NCBI RefSeq assembly: GCF_028473645.1
Contig: NZ_CP097269.1
Location: 1,248,001-1,312,000 of the forward strand
Direction of reading: 5' to 3'
Source of the DNA: Acidovorax sp. GBBC 1281
GTDB taxonomy: Bacteria; Pseudomonadota; Gammaproteobacteria; Burkholderiales; Burkholderiaceae_C
DNA length: 64,000 nucleotides
Shown: positions 8,065 through 16,096 of the stretch, one piece after another
Layout of the letters: each line of letters begins with the position of its first letter
Numbering within the stretch: position 1 is the stretch's first letter
Notes under the pieces: model-generated
Told to the model about the DNA's origin: nothing
The model's input: the letters and a program-made list of their open reading frames with translations, nothing else
The model's database searches: none
Position numbers and translations under genes: made by a program

Positions 8065-9048
8065 TCACTCCGGGCAGGGATGGGTCTCGGCCCAGTGGCG
8101 TGCGATGTCGATGCGGCGGCACACCCACACGTGGTCGTGCCGCTGCACGTGGTCCAGGAAGCGCTGCAGCGCGGTGATGCGGCCCGGGCGCCCGAGCAGC
8201 CGGCAGTGCATGCCGATGCTCATCATCTTGGGGCGGTCGTCGCCGGCGGGGTCGCCCTCGGCGTACAGCGCATCGAACGTGTCCTTCATGTACTGGAAGA
8301 ACGGGTCGGCGTGCGAGTAGCCCTGGGGCAGCGCGAAGCGCATGTCGTTGCAGTCGAGCGTGTAGGGCACGATGAGCTGCCGGGCCGTGCTGCCGTCGGT
8401 GCGGCCGACCTTCATCCAGAAGGGCAGGTCGTCGCCGTAGTAGTCGCTGTCGTAGGCGAAGCCGCCGTGGTCGGCCACCAGGCGGCGGGTGTTGGGGCTG
8501 TCGCGGCCGGTGTACCAGCCCGCGCCGTGCAGCGTGCCGAGTGCGCCGTGCCGCTGGCCCGTGAGCGCCTCGAAGATGGCCAGGGCCTCGGCCATGTGGG
8601 CGCGCTCCACGGCCTCGGGCACGTTCTGGTAGTGGATCCACTTGAGCCCGTGGCAGGCGATCTCGTGGCCCAGTTCCATGAAGGCGGCGGTCACGTCGGG
8701 GTGGCGCTGCAGGGCCGTCGCCACGCCGAACACGGTGAGCGGCAGGCCGCGCTTTTCGAACTCGCGCAGCAGGCGCCACACGCCGGCGCGCGAGCCGTAT
8801 TCGTAGATGCCCTCCATGCTGATGTGCCGGTCGGGGTAGCTGGCCGGGTTGAACATTTCCGACAGGAACTGCTCGCTGCCGGCATCGCCGTGCAGCACGG
8901 CGTTCTCGCCGCCTTCCTCGTAGTTCAGCACGAACTGCACGGCGATGCGGGCGTGGCCCGGCCAGCGCGCGTGCGGCGGATTGCGCCCGTAGCCCACGAG
9001 GTCGCGGGGGTAGGGCAGGGTGGCGTCGTAGATCGGGGCGGCGGTCAT
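8065..9048 (-). CDS. puuE: allantoinase PuuE (polysaccharide-deacetylase type)
   Basis: 327 residues, close to the usual PuuE length. The fold is that of NodB-type polysaccharide deacetylases, as in the metal-light allantoinases that are unrelated to classical AllB. Landmarks are FVLNYEEGGENAVLHGD, MEGIYEYGSRAGVWRL, EIACHGLKWIHYQN and DSDYYGDDLPFW. The enzyme opens allantoin to allantoate, the substrate of the AllC half of the neighbouring fusion protein. It is the first gene after the GntR regulator (gap 7 bp) and the same operon continues downstream. Confidence 0.95.
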   Translation of the reverse strand: MTAAPIYDATLPYPRDLVGYGRNPPHARWPGHARIAVQFVLNYEEGGENAVLHGDAGSEQFLSEMFNPASYPDRHISMEGIYEYGSRAGVWRLLREFEKRGLPLTVFGVATALQRHPDVTAAFMELGHEIACHGLKWIHYQNVPEAVERAHMAEALAIFEALTGQRHGALGTLHGAGWYTGRDSPNTRRLVADHGGFAYDSDYYGDDLPFWMKVGRTDGSTARQLIVPYTLDCNDMRFALPQGYSHADPFFQYMKDTFDALYAEGDPAGDDRPKMMSIGMHCRLLGRPGRITALQRFLDHVQRHDHVWVCRRIDIARHWAETHPCPE

Positions 9049-9055
9049 CGGGTCC

Positions 9056-9721
9056 TCACGAAAGAGCCATGGAGATGTCGTTGGGGGGCAGCTTGCGGTC
9101 GAACATCAGGCTGTCCTGCACATGCAGCAGGTGCGCGTCCATCAGGCGTACGGCGCGCTCCTCGTCGCGCGCGGCCAGGGCCTTGACGATCTCGGCATGC
9201 TCGTCGTGCGAGTGCGCGGCCTCGTCGGCGCTCTGGTACATGAGCGTGATGAGCGCACAGCGCGAGATCAGCTCCTGCAGCATCTGTGCCAGCACCTGGT
9301 TGCCCATCAGCTCGGCCATGCGCACGTGGAAGTCGCCCAGCAGTTCGGTGCGGTCCTGCACGTCGGCGCCGTCCACGGCGGCCTTCTCGCGGGCCACGTG
9401 CTCGCGCAGGGCGCGGATGCGGGCGGGGGTGACCTCGCGCACGAAGGCGCGGGTCATCTCGGCCTCCAGCATGCGGCGCACGGCGAACACCTGCCGCGCC
9501 TCGTCGGCGGAGGGCGCGGCCACGAAGGCGCCGCGCGCGGGCGCCAGGTGCACCAGCCGCTTTTGCGACAGCTGGAACAGCGCCTGCCGCACCAGCGTGC
9601 GCGAGACGCCGAAATGGTCGGCCAGTTTCTGCTCCGCCAGCTTGGCGCCCGGCAGCAGCCGGTGCTCGACGATGGCCCGCGTCAGGTCGCCGACGATGGC
9701 ACTGGTGGTGGAGGTTTCCAT
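9056..9721 (-). CDS. GntR-family (FadR/FCD type) regulator of the ureide operon
   Basis: 221-residue regulator with an N-terminal winged helix (LAEQKLADHFGVSRTLVRQA) and a C-terminal all-helical FCD ligand domain (DFHVRMAELMGN, HDEHAEIVKALAARDEE). It is the promoter-proximal gene of the operon with puuE, uraD-allC and the M20 gene, and is divergent from gckA. The family usually represses its own operon until a pathway metabolite binds. The palindrome at 9751-9758 in the shared promoter region is the natural operator candidate. An allantoin- or glyoxylate-type effector is an inference from context. Confidence 0.9.
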   Translation of the reverse strand: METSTTSAIVGDLTRAIVEHRLLPGAKLAEQKLADHFGVSRTLVRQALFQLSQKRLVHLAPARGAFVAAPSADEARQVFAVRRMLEAEMTRAFVREVTPARIRALREHVAREKAAVDGADVQDRTELLGDFHVRMAELMGNQVLAQMLQELISRCALITLMYQSADEAAHSHDEHAEIVKALAARDEERAVRLMDAHLLHVQDSLMFDRKLPPNDISMALS

Positions 9722-9750
9722 CGGCGCATGATAGCCGTGGCCCGGCAACG

Positions 9751-9758
9751 TGTATACA
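9751..9758. promoter_or_regulatory. candidate GntR/FCD operator
   Basis: TGTATACA is a perfect 8-bp palindrome in the 84-bp gap between the divergent GntR and gckA genes, 30 bp upstream of the GntR start. FCD-type GntR regulators commonly bind GT-N-AC palindromes of this kind. The assignment rests on position and pattern only. Confidence 0.45.
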
Positions 9759-9805
9759 GTTTTGGTGGACGATGTGGTGCCTACCTGTTCGGCCAGAATC
9801 CGGGG

Positions 9806-11164
9806 ATGACCACCCCCAAGACCCCTGCCGCCGCCGGCCTGCCGGCCTTGCCCGTGTCGCCGCCGGCCAGCCAGCCGGCCGCGTTCCTTCGCCATCTGTA
9901 CGACGTGGCCGTGCACGCCGCGTTGCCGGCCCATGGCCTGGCCGCGCACCTGCCCCCGCCGCCGCGCGGGCGCACGCTGGTGCTCGGGGCGGGCAAGGCG
10001 GGCGGCTCGATGGTGCACGCGCTGGAGGCGCTGTGGCCGGCCGATGCGCCGCTGTCGGGCCTGGTCGTGACCCGCTACGGCCATGTGCCCGAGCGGCCGC
10101 CCGGGCTGCCGCAGCGCGTGGAGATCGTGGAGGCCGCGCACCCCGTGCCCGATGCGGCGGGTCTGGCCGCGGCCGAGCGCATGCTGGCGCTCGCGCAGGG
10201 GCTCACGGCCGACGACCTGGTGCTGTGTCTGATCTCGGGCGGCGGCTCCGCGCTGCTCACCCTGCCCGCCGAGGGCCTGACGCTGGCGGAAAAGCAGCGC
10301 ATCCACCGCGCGCTGCTGGAGAGCGGCGCCGGCATCGCCGAGATGAACTGCGTGCGCAAGCACCTGTCGCGCATCAAGGGCGGCCGGCTGGCGGCCGCTT
10401 GCGCGTCGGCCCGCGTGGTGACCCTGGCCATCAGCGACGTGCCGGGGGACGACCCCGCCGTGATCGCCAGCGGCCCCACGGTGCCCGACGGCACGACCTG
10501 CGCCGAGGCGCTGGACATCCTGGCGCGATACCGCATCGACCTGCCCGCGCCGGTGCATGCGGCGCTGCAGGCCGGTGCGCTGGAGACCCCCAAGCCCGGC
10601 GACGCGGCCTTCGCCGGCCACGCGGTCCACCTGATCGCCGCGCCGCAGCAGTCGCTGGAGGCCGCTGCGGCGGCGGCGCGCGCGGCCGGCATGGCGGCGT
10701 ACATCCTGTCCGACGAGATGGAGGGCGAGTCGCGCGAGGTGGGCCGCGTGCATGCGGCGCTGGCACGCTCGGTGGCGCAGCGCGGCCAGCCGTTCGCGCG
10801 CCCCTGCGTCATCCTGTCGGGCGGCGAGACCACGGTGACCGTGCGCCCGCGCACCGAGGGCGTGCCCCGGGGCCGGGGCGGCCGGGCGGGGGAGTTCTGC
10901 CTGGGCCTGGCGCAGGCGCTGCAGGGACAGCCGGGCGTGTGGGCGCTGGCGGCCGACACCGACGGCATCGACGGCGTGGAGGACAACGCCGGCGCGATCG
11001 TCACGCCCGACACCCTGGCACGGGCCCGGGCGGCCGACCTGGCCGTGGCCCGCCACCTGGACCGCAACGACGCCTACGGGTTCTTCTCGGCGCTGGGCGA
11101 TCTGGTGGTCACCGGGCCCACGCACACCAATGTGAACGATTTCAGGGTGCTATTGATTCAATAG
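9806..11164 (+). CDS. glycerate 2-kinase (GckA/TtuD, MOFRL family)
   Basis: 452-residue glycerate 2-kinase. The N-terminal domain carries the family stretch VLGAGKAGGSMVHALE and CLISGGGSALLTLP. The region with MNCVRKHLSRIKGGRLA and SDVPGDDPAVIASGPT is also typical. The C-terminal MOFRL domain has LSGGETTVTV and ADTDGIDGVEDNAGA. The enzyme phosphorylates D-glycerate to 2-phosphoglycerate, which lets glyoxylate carbon from purine ureides (via tartronate semialdehyde) enter glycolysis; older annotations call it hydroxypyruvate reductase. It is divergent from the ureide operon and may share its regulator. Its last codons and stop lie inside a dispersed AT-rich repeat (11149-11213). Confidence 0.9.
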   Translation: MTTPKTPAAAGLPALPVSPPASQPAAFLRHLYDVAVHAALPAHGLAAHLPPPPRGRTLVLGAGKAGGSMVHALEALWPADAPLSGLVVTRYGHVPERPPGLPQRVEIVEAAHPVPDAAGLAAAERMLALAQGLTADDLVLCLISGGGSALLTLPAEGLTLAEKQRIHRALLESGAGIAEMNCVRKHLSRIKGGRLAAACASARVVTLAISDVPGDDPAVIASGPTVPDGTTCAEALDILARYRIDLPAPVHAALQAGALETPKPGDAAFAGHAVHLIAAPQQSLEAAAAAARAAGMAAYILSDEMEGESREVGRVHAALARSVAQRGQPFARPCVILSGGETTVTVRPRTEGVPRGRGGRAGEFCLGLAQALQGQPGVWALAADTDGIDGVEDNAGAIVTPDTLARARAADLAVARHLDRNDAYGFFSALGDLVVTGPTHTNVNDFRVLLIQ

Positions 11165-11213
11165 CGGTATGCCCTAGTGGAATATGCGCTGCAGGCCTTT
11201 TTGGCCTGAAGCT
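11149..11213 (+). repeat. dispersed AT-rich repeat, copy A
   Basis: It begins TGCTATTGATTCAATAGC and ends GGCCTTTTTGGCCTGAA. It shares its layout with the copies at 57752, 33846, 50744 and 18751: TGCTAT-spacer-ATAGC, then TGCCCTAG, GCGC and a GGCC-TTT-GGCC stretch. The copy overlaps the end of gckA and supplies its last codons (VLLIQ) and stop. Both ends are small inverted repeats that could fold in RNA. Confidence 0.75.
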
Positions 11214-11235
11214 TCCCCCGCGCCCACGCTCCCAT

Positions 11236-11270
11236 GAAAAAAGGCCGCGCCCCTTGCGGAGCGCGGCCTG
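11236..11270 (-). terminator. rho-independent terminator of ggt
   Basis: On the reverse strand a GGCCGCGC/GCGCGGCC stem with a short loop is followed by a run of T. It lies 37 bp after the ggt stop and also faces the end of gckA. Confidence 0.8.
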
Positions 11271-11306
11271 GCAGGGCGGGGAACGCCGCGGGTCGGCAGC
11301 CCAGCG

Positions 11307-13118
11307 TCAATAGCCCAGCGTCTCGCCGTCGGGGTTGCGCGGGTCGGAGGCGCCGTACAGCAGCCCGTCGTGGAACTGGATGGTCTGCGTGCGGCCCATC
11401 GAAGGCTTCACGGCGATATTGTGGCCGCGGGCCTGCAGTTGCGACAGGGTGTCGGTGCTGAGGCCCTTTTCCACGCGCAGCTCGTCGGGTGTCCACTGGT
11501 GGTGCACGCGCGGCACCGAGGCCGCCTCGGCCGGGTTCATGCCGAAGTCGATGGTGTTCACGATGGTCTGCAGCACCGTGGTGATGATGCGCGCGCCGCC
11601 GGGGCTGCCGGTCACGAGCATGGGCTTGCCGTCCTTGAGCACCATGGTGGGCGTCATCGACGACAGCGGGCGCTTGTTGGGCGCCACCGCGTTGGCATCG
11701 CCACCGACCAGGCCGTAGGTGTTGGCCACGCCGGGCTTGGCGGAGAAGTCGTCCATCTCGTTGTTCAGCAGGATGCCGGTGCCCTTGGCGACGATGCCGC
11801 TGCCGAAGTTGGTGTTGAGCGTGTAGGTCACCGCCACGGCGTTGCCCGCCTTGTCCACCACCGAGTAGTGGGTGGTCTGGTCGCTCTCGTACGGCTGGGG
11901 CTGGCCGGGCTTGATGTCCTTGGCCTGGCGCGCCGTGGTGGGGCTGATGCCTTTGGCCAGCGACTGCGCATAGGCCTTGGAGGTCAGGCCCTTGAGCGGG
12001 ATCTTCACGAAGTCCGGATCGCCCAGGTACTCCGAGCGGTCGGCGTAGGCGAGCTTCATGCTCTCGGCCATGTAGTGGATGGTCTGCGCGCTGTTCTGCC
12101 CCCACTGCGACAGCGGCCACTGCTCCAGCATGTTCAGCATCTGCACCAGGTGCGCGCCGCCGGAGGACGGGGGGGGCATGGTCACGATCTGGTAGCCGTG
12201 GTAGGTGCCGCGCACCGGCTCGCGCTCCACCACCTTGTAGTCGCGCAGGTCCTGCAGCGTGAGAGCGCCGGGGTGGGGCGCCATCTCGGCGGCGATGCGG
12301 CGCGCGATGGGACCCTGGTAGAACGCCTTGGCGCCCTGCTGGCTGATGAGCCGCAGCGACTGCGCCAGGTCCTTTTGCACCAGCCGGTCGCCCACCTTGA
12401 GCGGGCTGTCGCCGCGCCAGAAGATCTGGCGCGTCGCCGGCCACTTGCCCATGTTGGCCTTTTCCTGGTGCAGCGTCTTGGCCAGGGTGAGGCTGACGGG
12501 AAAGCCCTTGTCCGCCAGCGCGATGGCCGGGGCGATCACGCGCGACAGCGGCAGCGTGCCCCAGTTCTTGAGCGCATGCTCCATGCCCGCCACCGTGCCT
12601 GGCACGCCCACGGCGTAGGGCGTGTACAGCGACTTGCCGTCCACCACGTTGCCGCTGGCGTCGAGGTACATGTCGCGGGTGGCCTTTTGCGGCGCCACTT
12701 CGCGGAAGTCGAGCGCCACGTCCTTGCCGGTCTTGGCGTCGTGCACCATCATGAAACCGCCGCCGCCCAGGTTGCCCGCATTGGGCAGCACCACGGCCAG
12801 CGCGAAGCCGACGCCCACCGCCGCATCCACCGCATTGCCGCCGGCCTTGAGGATGTCCAGGCCCACGCGCGAGGCCAGCTCCTGTTCGGTGGAGACCATG
12901 CCGTTGCGCGCCACCACCGGGTGGAACACATCCATGTCGAAATCGTAGGAATTGCTGGCGGCGCGGGCCGCGGCCGTCTGCTGCACGGCCTGCGGCGCGG
13001 CGGCGGGCGCTCCCTCGGCACTGCCGGGGCCGGCCGTGGGCACGTTGGTGCAGGCAGCCAGGCTGGCCAGGGCAAGGGCCAGGCTGCTGGCCAGCAGCGT
13101 GCGTTGGATGGGGTTCAT
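11307..13118 (-). CDS. ggt: gamma-glutamyltransferase, lipoprotein type
   Basis: 603-residue gamma-glutamyltranspeptidase precursor. The N-terminus is a lipoprotein signal (LALALASLAAC), so the enzyme should be attached in the periplasm or outer membrane rather than be free. The protein self-cleaves before the Thr in QTTHYSVVDKAG to give the large and small subunits, and the new N-terminal Thr is the nucleophile. Other family motifs are NLGGGGFMMVHDAKTG, RPLSSMTPTMVL and GSPGGARIITTVLQ. It breaks down glutathione and gamma-glutamyl peptides, releasing Glu and Cys-Gly. The gene stands alone between two terminators and is divergent from the cellulase gene. Confidence 0.96.
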   Translation of the reverse strand: MNPIQRTLLASSLALALASLAACTNVPTAGPGSAEGAPAAAPQAVQQTAAARAASNSYDFDMDVFHPVVARNGMVSTEQELASRVGLDILKAGGNAVDAAVGVGFALAVVLPNAGNLGGGGFMMVHDAKTGKDVALDFREVAPQKATRDMYLDASGNVVDGKSLYTPYAVGVPGTVAGMEHALKNWGTLPLSRVIAPAIALADKGFPVSLTLAKTLHQEKANMGKWPATRQIFWRGDSPLKVGDRLVQKDLAQSLRLISQQGAKAFYQGPIARRIAAEMAPHPGALTLQDLRDYKVVEREPVRGTYHGYQIVTMPPPSSGGAHLVQMLNMLEQWPLSQWGQNSAQTIHYMAESMKLAYADRSEYLGDPDFVKIPLKGLTSKAYAQSLAKGISPTTARQAKDIKPGQPQPYESDQTTHYSVVDKAGNAVAVTYTLNTNFGSGIVAKGTGILLNNEMDDFSAKPGVANTYGLVGGDANAVAPNKRPLSSMTPTMVLKDGKPMLVTGSPGGARIITTVLQTIVNTIDFGMNPAEAASVPRVHHQWTPDELRVEKGLSTDTLSQLQARGHNIAVKPSMGRTQTIQFHDGLLYGASDPRNPDGETLGY

Positions 13119-13317
13119 GCTCTCTCCTCGTTATGAATCGGTGGACGCCCAGCGGCGGCGCCGTGGCGAGTGTAGAGAAGTTGCCTGCCGCTTCCCTGCG
13201 GCAGCGCCTGTCGGCGCACCTCCCATTTGCATTTGCGAACGTCTGCGCTGAAAAGTTGCACTTTGACAGGGAACTCTGGCCCTAGCATGTCAGCCGGTTT
13301 CCGCCAGGAAGAATGTT

Positions 13318-13333
13318 GGCCGTGGTCACGGCC
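13318..13333. promoter_or_regulatory. inverted repeat in the cellulase leader
   Basis: GGCCGTGGTCACGGCC has 7-bp arms around a 2-bp centre and lies ~40 bp before the cellulase start in the 252-bp gap shared with ggt. It could be an operator or a short leader hairpin. TTGACA at 13263 upstream is a possible -35 element. Nothing else in the gap is recognisable. Confidence 0.3.
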
Positions 13334-13370
13334 CTCCGGCGGGCCTTCCTTTCAACCACGGAGGTGCGAC

Positions 13371-14858
13371 ATGGCGATGAAATCCTTACTGAAGAAGCTC
13401 GTGCTGGGCGGCTGCCTGCTGGCGGCCAGCAGCCTGTCCTGGAGCTATGCGATCAATGCCGGCAAGGTGGTGGACGACAACGGCAATGCCGTGCAGCTGC
13501 GCGGCGTGAACTGGTTCGGCTTCGAGACCAACACCAACGTGGTCCACGGGCTGTGGGCGCGCAACTGGAAGGACATGATCACGCAGATGCAGGGCCAGGG
13601 CTTCAATGCCGTGCGCCTGCCGTTCTGCCCGCAGACCCTGCGCGGCACGCCGCCCAACAGCATCGACTACGGCCGCAACGCCGACCTGCAGGGCCTGAGC
13701 GCGCTGCAGGTGCTGGACAAGGTGGTGAACGAGCTGAGCAGCCGCGGCATGTACGTGCTGCTGGACCACCACACGCCCGACTGCCAGAGCATCTCCGAGC
13801 TCTGGTACACCGGCTCGTACAGCGAGCAGCAGTGGATCACAGACCTGACCTTCGTCGCGCAGCGCTACGCCAGCGTGCCCGGCGTCATCGGCCTGGACCT
13901 CAAGAACGAGCCGCACGGCGCCGCCACCTGGGGCACCGGCAATGCCGCCACCGACTGGAACCGCGCGGCCGAGCGCGCCTCGGCCGCCGTGCTGCAGGTG
14001 GCGCCCCGCTGGCTGATCGTGGTGGAAGGCGTGGCGGAGAACCCCAGCTGCTCCAGCAGCGGCGGCCACTGGTGGGGCGGCAGCCTGGAGCCGCTGGAGT
14101 GCACGCCGCTGAACATTCCGGCCGACCGCCTGCTGCTCGCCCCGCACGCCTATGGCCCGGACGTGTACGGCCAGCCGTATTTCGGCGCCTCCAATTTCCC
14201 CGACAACATGCCCGCCATCTGGGAGCAGCACTTCGGCCGCTTCGTGCAGGCCGGCCACGCCGTGCTGCTGGGCGAGTTCGGCGGCAAGTTCGGCCAGGGC
14301 GATGCCCGCGACGTGGCCTGGCAGAACAAGCTGGTGGACTACCTCATCGGCAAGGGCATCCGCAGCGGCTTCTACTGGTCGTGGAACTCCAACAGCGGCG
14401 ACACGGGCGGCATCCTGAACGACGACTGGACGACGGTGCGGACCGACAAGGTCACGCTGCTCCAGCGCCTGTGGGGCGACGGCTCCAGCACCCCTCCCAC
14501 GACGCCGCCGACCACACCGCCCACCACCCCTCCAACCACGCCCCCGACGACTCCGCCCCCGACGACTCCGCCCACCACGCCGCCGACCACCCCTCCCACG
14601 GGCGGCGCCAGCTTCAGCACCCAGGTCATCGTGGACAGCGAATGGAACACCGGCTACTGCGAGCGCGTGCAGGTCACCAACACCGGCGGCGCGGCGGGCG
14701 ACTGGGCCCTGGACCTGACCATCACCGGCACGGTGAACAACCTCTGGAACGCCGTGTGGTCGCAATCGGGCAGCACGCTCCACGCTTCGGGCGTGGATTG
14801 GAACAAGACGCTGGCCCCGGGCGCGAAGGCGGAATTCGGTTTCTGCGCGGCGCGCTGA
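13371..14858 (+). CDS. secreted GH5 endoglucanase with Pro/Thr linker and CBM2
   Basis: 495-residue cellulase. A signal peptide (KKLVLGGCLLAASSLSWSYA) precedes a GH5 catalytic domain (about residues 27-370). The acid/base Glu is in LDLKNEPHG and the nucleophile Glu in VLLGEFGGKFG. Then comes a linker made of TPPT-type repeats (about 373-407) and a family 2 carbohydrate-binding module (about 411-495) that starts with FSTQVIVDSEWNTGYC. Two Cys, GYC and FGFC, would pair in the CBM. The module ends soon after FGFC, shorter than many CBM2 domains. GGAGG at 13360 supports the ATG at 13371. It hydrolyses beta-1,4-glucan in plant cell walls and is probably exported by a type II system. Confidence 0.95.
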   Translation: MAMKSLLKKLVLGGCLLAASSLSWSYAINAGKVVDDNGNAVQLRGVNWFGFETNTNVVHGLWARNWKDMITQMQGQGFNAVRLPFCPQTLRGTPPNSIDYGRNADLQGLSALQVLDKVVNELSSRGMYVLLDHHTPDCQSISELWYTGSYSEQQWITDLTFVAQRYASVPGVIGLDLKNEPHGAATWGTGNAATDWNRAAERASAAVLQVAPRWLIVVEGVAENPSCSSSGGHWWGGSLEPLECTPLNIPADRLLLAPHAYGPDVYGQPYFGASNFPDNMPAIWEQHFGRFVQAGHAVLLGEFGGKFGQGDARDVAWQNKLVDYLIGKGIRSGFYWSWNSNSGDTGGILNDDWTTVRTDKVTLLQRLWGDGSSTPPTTPPTTPPTTPPTTPPTTPPPTTPPTTPPTTPPTGGASFSTQVIVDSEWNTGYCERVQVTNTGGAAGDWALDLTITGTVNNLWNAVWSQSGSTLHASGVDWNKTLAPGAKAEFGFCAAR

Positions 14859-14940
14859 CGCGGCGGGCCTTCAACGGCTTCGATAATCCGAAAAAATGCC
14901 ACCCTGAATATGGGGCGGCAGCGGTTTTAAAATCACCCTG

Positions 14941-14977
14941 CACCGCCCCGCCAATCGTTTGGATCGGCGGGGCGGTG
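14941..14977 (+). terminator. GC-rich hairpin after the cellulase gene
   Basis: A 12-bp CACCGCCCCGCC / GGCGGGGCGGTG stem with a 13-nt loop, followed by TGCTTTGT. The T-run is weak. It lies between the convergent cellulase and virK-like genes and may serve both. Confidence 0.6.
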
Positions 14978-15000
14978 TGCTTTGTCAATCCTTGGTTGGA

Positions 15001-15435
15001 TTAATCGGCGTGAAAGCGCAGGCCCTGGTTGATCGCGCAGCGGTAGGCCAGCGGTTCGGCGCGCTGCTGGTAGCCGGGCAGGTCGAAGACGAACATGGTG
15101 AAATCGATGGTGCCGTCCGGGCGCACCTGGTAGCGCAGCAGCTGCTGGATCGGCAGGCCGTCGCGGGCGACGGTGAAATGGGCGTCGCTGAAGGACAGCG
15201 TGCCGTCTTCGACGATGCGGTAGGCCTCGATGCGCAGGCCGCCGCGCGTGCGGCTCGGGGTGGCGTTGGCGGAGTTGGGGGTGCACAGCGAGAGGTCGAT
15301 GGTGACCGATACCGCGTCCCCGGCGGCCAGCGCCTGCTGGATGTCGGCCGGATTATCGAGCCGGCTTCTGGCGCTGGCCGGAAGGGCCATCAGGGAAAAC
15401 GAAGAAGCCAGCAAAACGGCAGCAAGGCGTTGCAT
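15001..15435 (-). CDS. VirK-family secreted protein
   Basis: 144 residues with a signal peptide (MQRLAAVLLASSFSLMALPASA). The mature part matches the VirK family pattern: a helix that ends in ALAAGDAVSVTIDLSLC, then GGLRIEAYRIVEDGTLSFSD and YQVRPDGTIDFTMFVFD. VirK-type proteins were first named from Agrobacterium virulence regions and are frequent in plant-associated proteobacteria. Their molecular role is not established. An upstream ATG exists five codons earlier, but GGAGG placed before the codon at 15435 decides the start. Two inverted repeats lie in the promoter region it shares with uraH. Confidence 0.8.
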   Translation of the reverse strand: MQRLAAVLLASSFSLMALPASARSRLDNPADIQQALAAGDAVSVTIDLSLCTPNSANATPSRTRGGLRIEAYRIVEDGTLSFSDAHFTVARDGLPIQQLLRYQVRPDGTIDFTMFVFDLPGYQQRAEPLAYRCAINQGLRFHAD

Positions 15436-15470
15436 TGGAAAAACCTCCATTCATGGTTTTGAATATCTCG

Positions 15471-15486
15471 GCTTGAAAATTCAAGC
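15471..15486. promoter_or_regulatory. inverted repeat upstream of the virK-like gene
   Basis: GCTTGAA-AA-TTCAAGC, 36 bp upstream of the virK-like start in an AT-rich stretch, where a promoter or its operator would be expected. Confidence 0.4.
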
Positions 15487-15555
15487 GTGGCGATGATATC
15501 CAAGCCATGGCAGGGAAATCGCCCGGATTTGTATGCCAAAAAGCATTTTTGTAAA

Positions 15556-15576
15556 TGTCCGAAAGATATTCGGACA
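15556..15576. promoter_or_regulatory. inverted repeat between virK-like gene and uraH
   Basis: TGTCCGAA-AGATA-TTCGGACA has perfect 8-bp arms. It sits mid-way in the divergent region, about 120 bp from the virK-like start and 130 bp from uraH, so it could regulate either gene. Confidence 0.45.
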
Positions 15577-15708
15577 AACTGCCTGGGGTATGAGGCAGGC
15601 GCGCCGTGCGGGCCATGGCGGCCATGCATACTCGGCGGGTCGTCCGCTCGCCGCGCTGCCGGCGGGGGCGGTTTCCGATCCCTTCAATCCACCCCAAGGA
15701 GATGGCCC

Positions 15709-16059
15709 ATGGGCCTCAGCACCCACGTTCTCGACACCATGCACGGATGCCCTGCGGCGGGCATGGCCGTGGCCCTGTATGCCACCCATGGCGAGGCCAC
15801 CACGCTGCTGCAGCGGCTGTTGCTCAACGCCGATGGCCGCACCGATGCGCCGCTGTTCGACAACGCCAGCCTGCGCGCGGGCACCTACCGCCTCACGTTC
15901 GACGTGGCGGGCTATTTCCGCAGCCGGGGGGTGCAACTGCCCGAGCCGAACTTCCTGAACCAGGTGAGCCTCGATTTCGGCGTGGCCCACGCGGACCAGC
16001 ACTACCACGTGCCGCTGCTGGTCAGCCCGTGGAGCTACTCCACCTACCGCGGCTCCTGA
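15709..16059 (+). CDS. uraH: 5-hydroxyisourate hydrolase
   Basis: 116-residue transthyretin-like hydrolase that converts 5-hydroxyisourate, the product of urate oxidation, to OHCU. The signature ends are present: STHVLDTMHGCPAAGM at the N-terminus and the terminal YRGS. The catalytic His residues (HVLD, YHVPLL) are seen. AAGGAGA before the ATG at 15709 selects this start rather than the out-of-frame ATG at 15702. The product feeds the UraD domain encoded at 6284-8059, and the substrate comes from PuuD at 17795. Confidence 0.96.
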   Translation: MGLSTHVLDTMHGCPAAGMAVALYATHGEATTLLQRLLLNADGRTDAPLFDNASLRAGTYRLTFDVAGYFRSRGVQLPEPNFLNQVSLDFGVAHADQHYHVPLLVSPWSYSTYRGS

Positions 16060-16096
16060 GCGCGGGCCGCCGGGCGGGCCGGGGCGCAGGCCCGGC

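Noticed and set aside
9122..9805. N-terminal extension of the glycerate kinase to 9122
   Set aside because: It would run antisense through the GntR gene and shows no resemblance to the family; the ATG at 9806 gives the normal protein.
11370..13136. 588-codon open frame on the + strand opposite ggt
   Set aside because: Rich in His/Arg/Gly/Val without domain features; it is the mirror frame of a high-GC gene whose product is clearly gamma-glutamyltransferase.
14490..14600. Tandem repeat tract considered as a CRISPR array
   Set aside because: The units are only ~9-12 bp with no unique spacers and encode the Pro/Thr linker of the cellulase in frame.
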